47,962 nt of DNA from an uncultured Rhodopila sp. (GCA_903932145.1 CAIZFE010000049.1:1-47962); one strand, 5' to 3'; counted from the stretch's first letter, positions 20,013 through 28,604 are shown. A program made the numbers and translations. Notes: a model not told the origin generated them from the letters alone.

Positions 20013-20360
20013 CTAAATACCGCCAGTATTATGCGGAGGTGCCTCGCCAAGCTGCTGAATCGCATCTTGCATGCAGGCACTCAGAGTTTTGGCAAGGTCC
20101 GCTTCCACGGTTCCGGCGCCATGGGCGAGCAGTGCGCCGGCGATGTGGTCCAACACCGCGCGATCGTGTGCTGTCCTGTTGGGGATCGCCAGTATTTCTT
20201 TGACCAAGGCCTCGGTTGCGACCTCCGACAGTTGCAGCCTGTTCGCGGCCCAATGGGCGAATAGTTTGTCCCTGCGAGCATAGGCCAGGAAGCGAAATTC
20301 CTCGTCGTGAGCGAATTTTGCCTCGAATGCCTGTTCTCGATCTTGAAAAGTTGTTGGCAT
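20013..20360 (-). CDS. DUF1476 protein, F1-ATPase zeta-type inhibitor homologue
   Basis: A 115-aa soluble helical protein. Its N-terminus TTFQDREQAFEAKFAHDEE...RFLAYARRDKLFAHWAA matches the DUF1476 family, whose Paracoccus member is the zeta subunit that inhibits F1-ATPase by inserting its N-terminal helix into the rotor. The following helices are more diverged than the N-terminus. A GGAGG box precedes the ATG at 20360. The gene is on the same strand as the N-ATPase operon, 150 bases upstream of its CBS gene, so it may be a dedicated inhibitor of this ATPase or a paralogue of a main-chromosome zeta. That role is inference; the family assignment is strong. Confidence 0.85.
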   Translation of the reverse strand: MPTTFQDREQAFEAKFAHDEEFRFLAYARRDKLFAHWAANRLQLSEVATEALVKEILAIPNRTAHDRAVLDHIAGALLAHGAGTVEADLAKTLSACMQDAIQQLGEAPPHNTGGI

Positions 20361-20418
20361 GACGGCCTCCACCCGGTTGCTTTGCGTCTATCTATCTCGA
20401 TTTACGGCACGATCGTCG

Positions 20419-20820
20419 TCACTTTCCTTGCCCCCAGGCGCGCCGGTCTTCAGGCTCCGCCGACCGACTTTCCAGGCTACTCATGATTTCGTGTTCGGCC
20501 TGGTGCCAGTTGATCACATCGTATCCCTGTGGCCGGCCCTGATTTTCCCATAACTCGTAGGCGCGCACGGCGATCAAATTGCGAATGGTCGGGTCCGTCA
20601 TTGGTTGGGGATTCATTTTGACCTCTCCTGCGGTGGTCGAGCCATCCGGGGCGGCCTGTGTCTGACCGCTATCTCTATCCGCATGCTCTTGACGGCCACC
20701 CCGGGGCGCGGCTGATCCAGGCCGAAGACCGAGGGTAGAGGCAACTTCGATCTCCAGCCAATGCCGTATGTGCGGTGGGGCGCCTTCGATGTCAGCAATC
20801 GACAATGTGGTTCCGAACAT
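20419..20820 (-). CDS. Protein with DUF2934-type C-terminus and unknown N-terminus
   Basis: A 133-aa protein. Residues about 76-115 (IRNLIAVRAYELWENQGRP, DVINWHQAEHEI) fit the DUF2934 family, a small helical domain of unknown role. The N-terminal 35 residues (LSIADIEGAPPHIRHWLEIEV) form an ordered-looking segment that I do not recognise, and a linker rich in Q, G, A and R joins them. GGAG lies upstream of the start at 20820. An internal ATG at 20616 has its own strong box (AGGAGAGG) and could make a separate 65-aa DUF2934 protein. The gene lies 46 bases upstream of the DUF1476 gene on the same strand, so the two may be co-transcribed. Confidence 0.6.
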   Translation of the reverse strand: MFGTTLSIADIEGAPPHIRHWLEIEVASTLGLRPGSAAPRGGRQEHADRDSGQTQAAPDGSTTAGEVKMNPQPMTDPTIRNLIAVRAYELWENQGRPQGYDVINWHQAEHEIMSSLESRSAEPEDRRAWGQGK

Positions 20821-21103
20821 TGGTCACTCCATGCCGGATTTTGTCTCCGATGATTATAGACCGGACCTTCGTTCGCCGTGCATTGATTCCGATCAAACTC
20901 CGTTCGAATTCGATATCGTCCGGGCCGCCGGCCGGATGGTGTCATCCTAGGCATGTCGGACAACCGGCCGGAACCGGTCTGATTCCGGATATCCCGGTTG
21001 AAATTGCATCGTTCTACGCGTGGTGATAAAAATGCCGGGAGGTCTCGCTGCGCTTACGGAAAGCGCTTGCGGCCAAACGGCATCAAAGAGCATTGATCTG
21101 AGC

Positions 21104-22651
21104 ATGAGTGGAAACGATATTGCGCGGCAACAGACTCCGGCACCAGTATCCGGCCAGGTACCGGCTGCGATGCCGCCCGCTGTGCCGCCGCCAATGATCC
21201 ACGGTGAAACCGTCGAACAGGTGCTTGGCCGGGCGCAGGCGGCGGCGCAGGCCAAGCGGCTGAATGAGGCGAGCGGGATATGCGCCGACGTGCTCGCCGC
21301 CGTCCCCGATCAGCCGGCGGCTTTGGCGCTTCAGGGTATTGTCGCCGCGATGGCCGGCGATCCCGAAAAGGGCGTCGCGTTACTCCGCCGGGCGATCCAG
21401 TTTCGGCCCGGCAATGCCACCTGGCATGCGCATCTCAGCGCGCTGTGCCGAACGACCTATCGCATGGACGAAGCGCTGGCCTCCGGGCAGGAATCCATCC
21501 GGCTGGATTCCTCCAATCCCGAACATCTGGTTAACCTGTCATTGATTTTCGTCGATATGGATGACCGCGAGAAAGCGACAGCGTGCCTGTTGCGGGCGTT
21601 GGGTTTGAAGCACGACCATGCCGACGGGCATCTCGCGATGGCCCAAAATCTGCTGGCGGTGGGCGATTTCGACCCGGGCTGGATGGAGTATGAATGGCGT
21701 AATCAGACTGAGGCCGGCAAAGCGACGATGCCGGAGATGACGTCAGCGGCGTGGAATGGCATGACAATTCCGACAGGCAAGCTGCTGCTGGTCGGCGATC
21801 AGGGGTATGGCGACACAATACAGTTCGCCCGCTATATCCCGATGGTCGCCGAACGTTGCCAGGAAGTCATTGTGGGCTGTAGCGCGGAGATGGAGCCGCT
21901 GCTGGCCAACATCCCCGGTGTCACTCATTACTGTCACCGATGGGCGGACGTGCCGGGTCATGCCGCGCACTGCCGGTTGTCGAGCTTGCCGTATCTGTTC
22001 CGCACGCAAGTGGACACGATTCCCGGTCAAACCCCTTATATGAAGGCCAACCCGGAGCGGATCGCACATTGGCGCGAGCGCCTCGCGGCAACATTGCCCA
22101 CCGGCGTCAGGCGCATCGGTCTGGCCTGGACCGGCCGTCCCACGCATCCGAATGACCGGCGGCGCTCGTTGCCATTAGAGCAACTGGTGATGCTGGCCGA
22201 TGCAGGACCCGCGGCGTTCGTGTCGTTACAAAAACCGATGCCGGCACGGGATCGTGAAACCATGCGGCAGTTTGCCGGCATGACCGATCTGTCGGACGAC
22301 CTGAAGGATTTTGGCGAGACGGCGGCGTTGATCGAGAATCTGGACCTCGTCATCACCGTCGATACCTCGATGGGTCATTTGGCTGGCGCCCTCGGTAAGC
22401 CCACGTGGATCTTGATTCCGAAAGCTGCTGACTGGCGCTGGATGCTGGATCGCGAGGACAGCCCCTGGTATCCGTCGGTGCGGTTGTTTCGTCAACAGAA
22501 GCCAGGCGTTTGGGCGGAGCCGATGGCCAGGCTGCATGCGGCGTTGCGCCGCGAACTTAGTGGTGCATCGATCGCGGAGCCAATGGCCGGCCCCGGCCCA
22601 TTTCCGCACGATCAGTGTGATGTGGAACGTGACGTGCTGCAACCCACATGA
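21104..22651 (+). CDS. TPR-repeat protein with glycosyltransferase-like C-terminal domain
   Basis: A cytoplasmic protein of about 515 aa. Residues about 35-215 contain tetratricopeptide-type helical pairs (KRLNEASGICADVLAAVPDQPAAL, GVALLRRAIQFRPGNATWH and similar). The C-terminal half resembles GT-B glycosyltransferases of the heptosyltransferase (GT9-like) fold: KLLLVGDQGYGDTIQFARY, RRIGLAWTGRPTHPND, and LVITVDTSMGHLAGALGKPTW. Such TPR-glycosyltransferases are common in alphaproteobacteria and may modify proteins or cell-surface glycans. A GTG start at 21020 is possible; I chose the ATG at 21104, with AAGAG upstream. The acceptor is unknown. Confidence 0.75.
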   Translation: MSGNDIARQQTPAPVSGQVPAAMPPAVPPPMIHGETVEQVLGRAQAAAQAKRLNEASGICADVLAAVPDQPAALALQGIVAAMAGDPEKGVALLRRAIQFRPGNATWHAHLSALCRTTYRMDEALASGQESIRLDSSNPEHLVNLSLIFVDMDDREKATACLLRALGLKHDHADGHLAMAQNLLAVGDFDPGWMEYEWRNQTEAGKATMPEMTSAAWNGMTIPTGKLLLVGDQGYGDTIQFARYIPMVAERCQEVIVGCSAEMEPLLANIPGVTHYCHRWADVPGHAAHCRLSSLPYLFRTQVDTIPGQTPYMKANPERIAHWRERLAATLPTGVRRIGLAWTGRPTHPNDRRRSLPLEQLVMLADAGPAAFVSLQKPMPARDRETMRQFAGMTDLSDDLKDFGETAALIENLDLVITVDTSMGHLAGALGKPTWILIPKAADWRWMLDREDSPWYPSVRLFRQQKPGVWAEPMARLHAALRRELSGASIAEPMAGPGPFPHDQCDVERDVLQPT

Positions 22652-23006
22652 ACCAGGCATCGATGCTACGAGATATTACTCGATATTACGACTGTTACGA
22701 CTGGTTGGGCATGGGCGGTCGAGCGTCTGCTTCAACCCGGTGCTTCGATCCTGTTCACCCACTGTTTAACCCGCCTGTGGATTTCGGCCGGGCGGGTGAG
22801 GCGGCTAACCGACCTTTAGCGCCGGGTTTCGACTTGGTTTAGTATCGTGATCAACGTGACTTCCGGCCCAACAAAAGGTGCGAGGTCACTGTCCGGCGTT
22901 CGGTTTTGGTCCTTACGCCGCGCCGGGACCTGAGTTTGTTGTCGTCAGGCCACCCGTCTCAATGACCGCGCGGGAGGGTGGCCTGAGGCATAAACATCGG
23001 CAGGGA
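22652..23006. other. Intergenic region after the TPR gene
   Basis: This 355-base stretch between the rightward TPR gene and the leftward HU gene carries the 22945-22986 hairpin described separately. An open frame of 64 codons beginning at the TPR stop (22648-22842) has no domain and no convincing ribosome binding site of its own. I see no other gene. Confidence 0.5.
22945..22986. terminator. Stem-loop between convergent TPR and HU genes
   Basis: TCAGGCCACCC and GGGTGGCCTGA form a perfect 11-bp stem around a 20-base loop. It lies 20 bases downstream of the HU stop codon and about 290 bases downstream of the TPR gene. No T tract follows on either strand, so it could be a stabilising 3' hairpin or a shared, weak terminator. 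Confidence 0.5.
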
Positions 23007-23276
23007 TCAGACGGCCTTCTTCAGGACCGGTGATGCCTTGAAGCGGACCGTCTTGCCAGCCTTGACCTTGATCGATTCGCCGGTCCGCGGGTTAAGCGCC
23101 TTGCGGGCCTTGGTCTTGCGAACGGTAAAGGTCCCGAAGCTCGGCAGCGTGAATTTGCCATTCTTCTTCATCTCTTTGACGATGGCATCGATCAGTTCGT
23201 TGGTCGCACGGTTTGCCGCGGCGCCGGTCACTTCGGTCGAGTGCTGAAGGACCTTCGAAATAAATGCTTTTGACAT
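23007..23276 (-). CDS. HU-family DNA-binding protein
   Basis: A small basic chromosomal protein (89 aa) that bends and compacts DNA as a dimer. Features of the HU/IHF fold are the helical N-terminus (SKAFISKVLQHSTEVTGAAANRATNELIDAI region), the signature FTLPSFGTFTVRKTKARKALNPRTG, and the basic beta-arm around GESIKVKAGKTVRFKASPVLKKAV. The signature GTF...RK...RNP is here GTFTVRKTKARKALNPRTG. The start has an AAGGAG box. It is monocistronic, with a hairpin after the stop. HU versus IHF cannot be decided firmly; HU is more likely. Confidence 0.92.
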   Translation of the reverse strand: MSKAFISKVLQHSTEVTGAAANRATNELIDAIVKEMKKNGKFTLPSFGTFTVRKTKARKALNPRTGESIKVKAGKTVRFKASPVLKKAV

Positions 23277-23703
23277 CCACGCTCCTTAACAAATCGAGAT
23301 CAATCAGGCATCGATCCCCTCTAAGGCTGGTTTTGTGCAACCGATCTGCACAGTTCGTCAACAATTTTGCCCGCTACGCAATGAATCCGTTGCCGTGTCG
23401 GCAACGGATTTTGCCGCGTCAGTGTCGTTTTTGTTCGCTTGCGGTTGAGATGTTGCAGCGCGCGGAAACAGGAGTGGCCGCTGAGGTTGAAGCGCTCCGC
23501 GCTGAATTTACTATCAAAAATCGCCGCACATCAGGACTTTGCAGGTCAACTACAGGCGAATGTCTGGCAGATGCGGGAGTCAATTCACCAAACATCACAA
23601 GGGCGTGAGCGCAGGTTGTCCCGCCGATCATCCGCACACAAAGTGCGGGGCGCGAATCGTTGCGCCCCGAAATTGCTGTGCCCTGACCTGGTGCTTTCGG
23701 CCC
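23277..23703. other. Promoter region of the HU gene with a strong hairpin
   Basis: This 427-base gap lies between the leftward LLM oxidoreductase gene (ends 23704) and the HU gene (starts 23276). It contains the 12-bp hairpin at 23384-23410 and must hold the HU promoter. Open frames of 70-95 codons on both strands lack family resemblance. I see no further gene. Confidence 0.5.
23384..23410. terminator. Perfect 12-bp hairpin upstream of the HU gene
   Basis: AATCCGTTGCCG and CGGCAACGGATT pair perfectly around a TGT loop. On the plus strand it is followed by TTG and then GC-rich sequence, so the terminator signal is only partial. It may end the LLM oxidoreductase transcript about 290 bases after its stop, or serve as a binding site ahead of the HU gene. 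Confidence 0.5.
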
Positions 23704-24789
23704 CTAGCGTGGCGTCAGATGGGTGATGCGAGGAGCAACCTCTTCCGCCAGCAGCCGCAACGAAGTGTGCCACGCCTCCGGTTGGTCGGCGTAGTCGAAG
23801 CCGAACACCAGCAAACTGCCGAACCCGCCGACTTCATTGTAAACCCGCTCAAGCTTCTCGGCGACGGTGGCGGGCGAACCGATCAGCCAGTTGTGCCGCG
23901 CGCAGTATTCCGGCGTGACGTCGGAATCGGGCACCGACGGATCGTGCTTGAGGTATTCAAGGAATCCGAAGTTCGCCAGCAGCGGCAGGAAGTATTCCCG
24001 CATCATGCGTCCCATCATACCGCCAACCGACAGTCGCATGGCTTCCTCGTCGGTTTCGGCGACGAAGACTTCGCGCACCATGCGCCAATCCCGCCGGTGC
24101 GGGGTGCGGCCGCTGCGTTTGGCGCCTTCCTCGACCGCGGCCCAATGGCTGGAGACGTAGGCTGGATTGAGGTTCAGGCTGAGCGGCAGGAAGCCATGCT
24201 CGCCGGCCATTTTCAGAGTGTCGGAGTTCTTCGACAGTCCGGCCACGCCGATCGGAGGATGCGGCGTCTGCAACGGCTTCAGATGCGGCCGCAGCATGCC
24301 GAACATCGGTTCGGGTTTGGTCACGTTCCAGAATTTGCCGTGATGTTCGAACGACGGTTCGTCGCCCCACAGACGCAGGATAATGTCCAGCGCTTCGCGG
24401 GTCATTTCGCGGTTGGTGCCCGACATGCCATCGACATTGAACATCGCCCAATCACTGGGAAGGCCGGACGCGGCGATGCCGAACATCAGCCGGCCGTCCG
24501 ACATGTGGTCCAGCATGGCGACACGGTTCGCCAGTTCGGCCGGGTGATGATAGGGCAGCAGGAAACCGCCGGGGCCGATCCGCAGTCTTTTGGTCTGGAG
24601 CAACGCCTGAGCAACCAGCAGGTCGGGTGCGGGATTGGGTTCCCATGGGGCGGTGTGATGCTCACCGATCCAGGCTTCGTTGAATCCGAGTTCATCGAGC
24701 CAGCGCATCGTTTGCAGGTCCCAGTCGAGACCGGCCTTGAGGCCGCGCTCCGGCGGGTGCGACGGCATTGAGAAATACCCGAGTTCCAT
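23704..24789 (-). CDS. LLM-class flavin-dependent oxidoreductase
   Basis: A luciferase-like monooxygenase family enzyme (361 aa) that uses reduced FMN or F420-type flavin. Landmarks are the N-terminal MELGYFSMPSHPPER, LDELGFNEAWIGEHHTAP with the typical GEHH motif, RLRIGPGGFLLPYHHPAELANRVAMLDHMSDGR region (key parts LLPYHHP and MLDHMSDGR), and the late IGSPATVAEKLERV. The length is normal. It is monocistronic. Its start has GGAGGAGGA just upstream (CTCCTCC on the plus strand). The substrate is unknown; limonene monooxygenase-like and alkanesulfonate-type reactions are both compatible. Confidence 0.9.
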   Translation of the reverse strand: MELGYFSMPSHPPERGLKAGLDWDLQTMRWLDELGFNEAWIGEHHTAPWEPNPAPDLLVAQALLQTKRLRIGPGGFLLPYHHPAELANRVAMLDHMSDGRLMFGIAASGLPSDWAMFNVDGMSGTNREMTREALDIILRLWGDEPSFEHHGKFWNVTKPEPMFGMLRPHLKPLQTPHPPIGVAGLSKNSDTLKMAGEHGFLPLSLNLNPAYVSSHWAAVEEGAKRSGRTPHRRDWRMVREVFVAETDEEAMRLSVGGMMGRMMREYFLPLLANFGFLEYLKHDPSVPDSDVTPEYCARHNWLIGSPATVAEKLERVYNEVGGFGSLLVFGFDYADQPEAWHTSLRLLAEEVAPRITHLTPR

Positions 24790-25035
24790 GGCTGTCCTCC
24801 TCCCTGATGGGTGTGTTTGGTCGACGTGCCGGGCAAGGCACGTTGATTGTCACATTGTGGAGGTTTTGCGTCAGGGTTGCCCGGACGTCGGGGCACGGTT
24901 ACCTCCTGCCGGAACTATCCTCCTAGAGTTCGGCGCCGTGCAAGATCGCGGGGGTTTAATTGATTTGCGCGGGATGGCGGTTTCGTCACCGCGGCACAGC
25001 CGCCCGGTCAGCGACGCGCCCGGGATCGCCAGTGG

Positions 25036-25533
25036 TCAGGCGGACTCATCCTCGGTCTCGTCCGGCTCGGGCCTGGAACAGGCATCCAGTGCCGATTGCA
25101 GCATCCATGCGGCGGCGGCACGATCGACCACTTCAGCGCGTTTGGCGCGGGTGAGGTCAGCCTCACCGATCAGGAAGCGGTTGACGGCGGCGCTGGACAG
25201 CCGTTCGTCCCACAGCGCGGCGGGCAGTCCGGTGGCGTCGGACAGGGCGTGCGCCCAGTCCCTGGCGGCCTGGGCGGCCGGGCCGGCGGTGCCGTCCATC
25301 GACAGCGGCAGGCCGATGACCAGCCCGTAGGCGCCCTCCCGCAGCGCGATCTTCGCGATCTGGGTCGCGTTGACCGTCAGCTTGTCGCGTTTGAAGCTGC
25401 TGTAGGGCGACGCCAATGTCCGGCGCACGTCCGACAGCGCGAGGCCGATCGTCTTGCTGCCGGGATCAATGCCGATGACGCGCTGGTCGTGCCCGAGGCG
25501 GGCGAGTAAGTCCGTTAGGTTGAAGAGTGCCAT
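25036..25533 (-). CDS. ruvX: RuvX/YqgF-type Holliday junction resolvase-like nuclease
   Basis: A 165-aa RNase H-fold protein. The N-terminal VIGIDPGSKTIGLALSD contains the first catalytic Asp, YGLVIGLPLSMDGTAGPAAQAARD is the central motif, and LPAALWDERLSSAAVNR carries the E. VDRAAAAWMLQSALD holds the final Asp. Members act on pre-16S rRNA processing or Holliday junctions. It is divergent from gatC, with about 50 bases between them. The acidic tail (PEPDETEDESA) is unusual for the family. Confidence 0.9.
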   Translation of the reverse strand: MALFNLTDLLARLGHDQRVIGIDPGSKTIGLALSDVRRTLASPYSSFKRDKLTVNATQIAKIALREGAYGLVIGLPLSMDGTAGPAAQAARDWAHALSDATGLPAALWDERLSSAAVNRFLIGEADLTRAKRAEVVDRAAAAWMLQSALDACSRPEPDETEDESA

Positions 25534-25583
25534 GCGGGTCGTTATGGTCCCGCCCTCTCATTCACCCAAGGATTTTTCTTCAT

Positions 25584-25871
25584 ATGTCGCTCGATCACGC
25601 GACCGTCCGCCGCATCGCCTCCCTCGCCCGCATCCGGGTGGAGGATCATGAGGTCGAGCCTTTGTGCCATGAACTGAACGGGATCCTGGGCTGGATCGAG
25701 CAGTTGAACGAGGTCGATGTTTCCGGAATTGCCCCGCTGACGGGGGCCGCCAACATGGCAGCACCCCTGCGGGAAGACGTTGTCACCGACGGCGGTTACC
25801 CCGAGAAGGTGCTGGCGAATGCGCCCGAGCGGATCGGGGACTTTTACGTCGTGCCGAAAGTTGTCGAGTAA
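25584..25871 (+). CDS. gatC: Asp-tRNA(Asn)/Glu-tRNA(Gln) amidotransferase subunit C
   Basis: A 95-aa linking subunit of the GatCAB complex, which converts mischarged Glu-tRNA(Gln) or Asp-tRNA(Asn) to the amide form. Motifs include [20 protein letters not shown] and [19 protein letters not shown], then PLREDVV. The ATG at 25584 gives the normal N-terminus [12 protein letters not shown]; upstream in-frame sequence is not conserved. AGGA lies upstream. The stop codon TAA shares its last base with the gatA start (TAATG). Confidence 0.92.
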   Translation: MSLDHATVRRIASLARIRVEDHEVEPLCHELNGILGWIEQLNEVDVSGIAPLTGAANMAAPLREDVVTDGGYPEKVLANAPERIGDFYVVPKVVE

Positions 25872-27349
25872 TGCTGACCGATCTGACCATTGCCGCCGCC
25901 CGCGACGGGCTGCGCGCCAAGGACTTTTCCGCCGTCGATCTGACGATGGCGCATCTGCACGCGATCGAGGCGCTGAACCCGCGGCTGAACGCATTCATCA
26001 CGGTCAGCCATGCGAAGGCAGTCGATCAGGCGCGCGCCGCCGATGTCGCGCTGGCGGCGGGCGAACAGCGCGCCCTGACCGGTATCCCGCTGGCGATCAA
26101 GGATCTGTTCTGCACCGAGGGCGTTCGCACCACGGCTGGCAGCAAGATGCTCAGCCCGTTCGTGCCGCCGTATGAGAGCACGGTGACCGCCAAGCTATTG
26201 CACGACGGCGCGGTGTTCCTCGGCAAGGCGAACCTGGACGAGTTCGCCATGGGCTCGTCCAACATGACCTCGGCCTACGGGCCGGTGGAGAATCCCTGGA
26301 AGCGGCGTCAGGACGACACCGCCGTGCTGGTGCCGGGCGGTTCCTCCGGCGGATCGGCGGCGGCTGTCTCGGCGCGTTTGGCGATGGGTGCGACCGGGAC
26401 TGACACCGGCGGGTCGATCCGGCAACCCGCGTCGTTCTGTGGGCTGGTGGGCGTGAAGCCGACCTATGGGCGCTGCTCGCGCTGGGGCGTGGTGGCGTTC
26501 GCGTCGTCCCTGGACCACCCCGGCCCGTTCGCCCGCACCGTCCAGGACAGCGCCATCCTGCTGCGGTCGATGGCCGGTCACGATCCGAAGGATTCCACCA
26601 GCGCCAACCTGCCGGTGCCGGACTTTGAGGCGGCCTGCCGGCGTGGCGTCAAAGGCTTGCGGATCGGCATTCCCCGCGAATATCGCTCCGACGGTATGCC
26701 GGTGGAGATCGACGCGCTGTGGCAGCAAGGGATTGACTGGCTGCGGGCGGCTGGGGCCGAGATCGTTGATGTTTCGCTGCCGCACACCAAATACGGACTC
26801 GCCACCTATTATATCGTGGCTCCGGCGGAAGCGTCCTCGAACCTGGCTCGATACGATGGCGTGCGGTTCGGCGCCCGTGAGAATGGCGGAGATCTGCGCG
26901 ATCTGTATGAACGCACCCGCGCCGAGGGATTCGGGCCGGAAGTGCGCCGCCGCATCCTGATTGGAACGTATGTACTATCCGCCGGCTATTATGACGCGTA
27001 TTACCTGCGGGCGCAGAAAATACGAGCGCTGATCCTGAAGGATTTCACCGACGCTTTTGGCAGGGTGGACGCCCTGCTCGCCCCGACCGCGCCATCCGCG
27101 GCGTTCGCGCAGGGTGAGAATATGGATGATCCGATCCAGATGTATCTGAACGATCTGTTCACCGTGCCGGCCAATCTGGCCGGCGTGCCGGCGGCATCGG
27201 TGCCGGCGGGATTGGATGCCAACGGATTGCCACTGGGTTTGCAGGTGATCGGCAAGCCCTTCGATGAGGAAACCGTCTTCGCGGTCTCGACCGCGATAGA
27301 GCAGGCGGCCCGCTTTACAGCATTGCCGTCGCTCAGGGCAGGAGGTTGA
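25871..27349 (+). CDS. gatA: Asp-tRNA(Asn)/Glu-tRNA(Gln) amidotransferase subunit A
   Basis: The glutaminase subunit of GatCAB, an amidase-signature enzyme of 492 aa. The Ser-cisSer-Lys triad can be located: K77 in PLAIKDLF, the Ser pair in PGGSSGGS (about 158-159) and the nucleophile in [11 protein letters not shown] (about 182). The C-terminal [19 protein letters not shown] is standard. It starts within the gatC stop codon and is followed two bases later by a conserved gene, after which gatB is separated by 1.2 kb containing a toxin-antitoxin pair. Confidence 0.95.
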   Translation: MLTDLTIAAARDGLRAKDFSAVDLTMAHLHAIEALNPRLNAFITVSHAKAVDQARAADVALAAGEQRALTGIPLAIKDLFCTEGVRTTAGSKMLSPFVPPYESTVTAKLLHDGAVFLGKANLDEFAMGSSNMTSAYGPVENPWKRRQDDTAVLVPGGSSGGSAAAVSARLAMGATGTDTGGSIRQPASFCGLVGVKPTYGRCSRWGVVAFASSLDHPGPFARTVQDSAILLRSMAGHDPKDSTSANLPVPDFEAACRRGVKGLRIGIPREYRSDGMPVEIDALWQQGIDWLRAAGAEIVDVSLPHTKYGLATYYIVAPAEASSNLARYDGVRFGARENGGDLRDLYERTRAEGFGPEVRRRILIGTYVLSAGYYDAYYLRAQKIRALILKDFTDAFGRVDALLAPTAPSAAFAQGENMDDPIQMYLNDLFTVPANLAGVPAASVPAGLDANGLPLGLQVIGKPFDEETVFAVSTAIEQAARFTALPSLRAGG

Positions 27350-27350
27350 C

Positions 27351-27836
27351 ATGGCTATCAGTCTGGACTCGAAACCGACCAAGGACCTGGAAACAATCGT
27401 CGCGAACTGTGTGCGATTGAACCGAACCGACGATCCGGTGTTTGCCGCCGCCAACGCGGTTTTGGCGCTGCGGCTGACCGGTGAATACAACATGGAAAAG
27501 ACCATCAAGGCGATCGTGAAGCGCGGCAAGCTGCGCAGTTTCCTGTGCTACAAGGACATCGCGGATGCCAGTGGTCTGAACTGGGTGAAGTCGCGCCGGG
27601 GCGTTATGGCGCATTTGGAGGCGCTGAGCTTCCATGCCGCCGGCAAGGGCTGGCCGATGCTCTCCGCTATCGTGGTCAATAAGGACAAGATTGAGACCGG
27701 CGAGATGACCGCTGAGAATCTCAAGGTTTTTCTGGAAGGCGTCCGGGAAGCTGGACGCGAGGTCGATATCGACGACGTGGCCTTCATGAAACGTGAACAG
27801 CAGCGCGTGTTCATTTGGTGTCGGGAGGATCATTGA
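27351..27836 (+). CDS. Conserved protein of unknown function between gatA and gatB
   Basis: A soluble 161-aa protein that begins two bases after the gatA stop codon, so it is probably co-transcribed with gatCA. I recognise no named domain. The N-terminal third is helical (DLETIVANCVRLN, AAANAVLALRL), the middle reads YKDIADASGLNW...RGVMAHLEAL, and the last part is GWPMLSAIVVNK...ENLKVFLEGVREAG...FMKREQQRVF. The middle resembles winged-helix recognition segments and the WPMLSAIVVN strand-turn is repeated in other uncharacterised proteins I have seen. It could be a nucleic-acid or small-molecule binding protein. No enzymatic residues are evident. Confidence 0.7.
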   Translation: MAISLDSKPTKDLETIVANCVRLNRTDDPVFAAANAVLALRLTGEYNMEKTIKAIVKRGKLRSFLCYKDIADASGLNWVKSRRGVMAHLEALSFHAAGKGWPMLSAIVVNKDKIETGEMTAENLKVFLEGVREAGREVDIDDVAFMKREQQRVFIWCREDH

Positions 27837-27843
27837 TCCTTCG

Positions 27844-28239
27844 CTACGCGAGTTCCATATCCGACCGCGGAAAGTCGTTTCCCTTACATAGCAGCGGCAC
27901 ATTGAGTTGCTTCGAACAGGCATAGGCGAAGCAATCGCCCATGTTGAGGCCGGCCGGATGGCGTCCCTTGCCGAAGCGCTCGAACGCACCGAGCGCGGCG
28001 ACACCGGTTTCGCGGTCGATGGGAACGATGGTTGCTTCGATCTCGGTCAGGAAGCGATTGACCAGCCCGAGCGCCTCGGCGACCGGGCTGTTGGCAATGC
28101 GGGCCAGGCCGGCAGTGGCCTCAAAAATCGCCATGGCGGAGGTTTGGCAAGACCGAGCCCCCGCCAGTCGTCCGATAAGGCTTGCGGCGTCGTCCTCCAT
28201 GGCGATGATACCAATGATGGCCGAGGCATCCAGGAACAT
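27844..28239 (-). CDS. vapC: VapC-type PIN-domain ribonuclease toxin
   Basis: A 131-aa PIN-domain protein, toxin of a type II toxin-antitoxin system that cleaves RNA. The fold's acidic residues are visible: MFLDASAIIGIIAMEDDA at the N-terminus (D4), a Glu in MAIFEATAGLARI, and the C-terminal GLNMGDCFAYACSKQLNVPLLCKGNDF (D in MGD and D in GND). It overlaps the antitoxin stop by one base and runs opposite to gatA and gatB. The pair splits the gatA-gatB cluster, consistent with mobile insertion into an operon gap. Catalytic residues look intact. Confidence 0.9.
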   Translation of the reverse strand: MFLDASAIIGIIAMEDDAASLIGRLAGARSCQTSAMAIFEATAGLARIANSPVAEALGLVNRFLTEIEATIVPIDRETGVAALGAFERFGKGRHPAGLNMGDCFAYACSKQLNVPLLCKGNDFPRSDMELA

Positions 28240-28481
28240 CAGAGATCGCCCGACAAGTCGTCGAAGAACGCCTTGTCCGCCGGCTTCCCGCCGGGTCGCT
28301 TCATGGCTTGGAAATCCGCCTGGATCGTCTGCAGCCGCTCGATCAACGGCGGGGTGGCGCTGATCGCCGCGGTCTCGCGCTCCACGGCTTCGCGGATTGT
28401 CTCCGTCAGTGTTTTTCCCTTGAGGCGAGCCAGCCTGCGAACGGCCGCATCTGTCGTTTGGTCACGGATGTGAAATGCCAT
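28239..28481 (-). CDS. vapB: VapB-type antitoxin (Rv0623-like)
   Basis: An 80-aa antitoxin of the VapB transcription-factor group. MAFHIRDQTTDAAVRRLARLKGKTLTETIREAVERE (key parts MAFHIRD, RRLARLKGK and LTETIREAVERE) is the ribbon-helix-helix DNA-binding part. The C-terminal ADKAFFDDLSGDL is the toxin-binding tail. I used the ATG at 28481 because MAFHIRD is the usual start; ATGs at 28493 and 28514 are also in frame. Stop and vapC start overlap (TGATG). The divergent region toward gatB probably holds its autoregulated promoter. Confidence 0.88.
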   Translation of the reverse strand: MAFHIRDQTTDAAVRRLARLKGKTLTETIREAVERETAAISATPPLIERLQTIQADFQAMKRPGGKPADKAFFDDLSGDL

Positions 28482-28604
28482 GGATACACTCATTCGGAGC
28501 CGCGTGTATATCATCGAGGATAGACAATGGCAAGCGGCGGTTGCGACCGAACGCCGGTGCGACTAAACGAGGGGCCAGCAGTTGGTTCGCTTGAAAGACA
28601 CCGC

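Noticed and set aside
22648..22842. 64-codon ORF starting at the TPR gene stop
   Set aside because: The ATGA overlap is suggestive, but the sequence is low in recognisable structure and no ribosome binding site or homologue is known to me.
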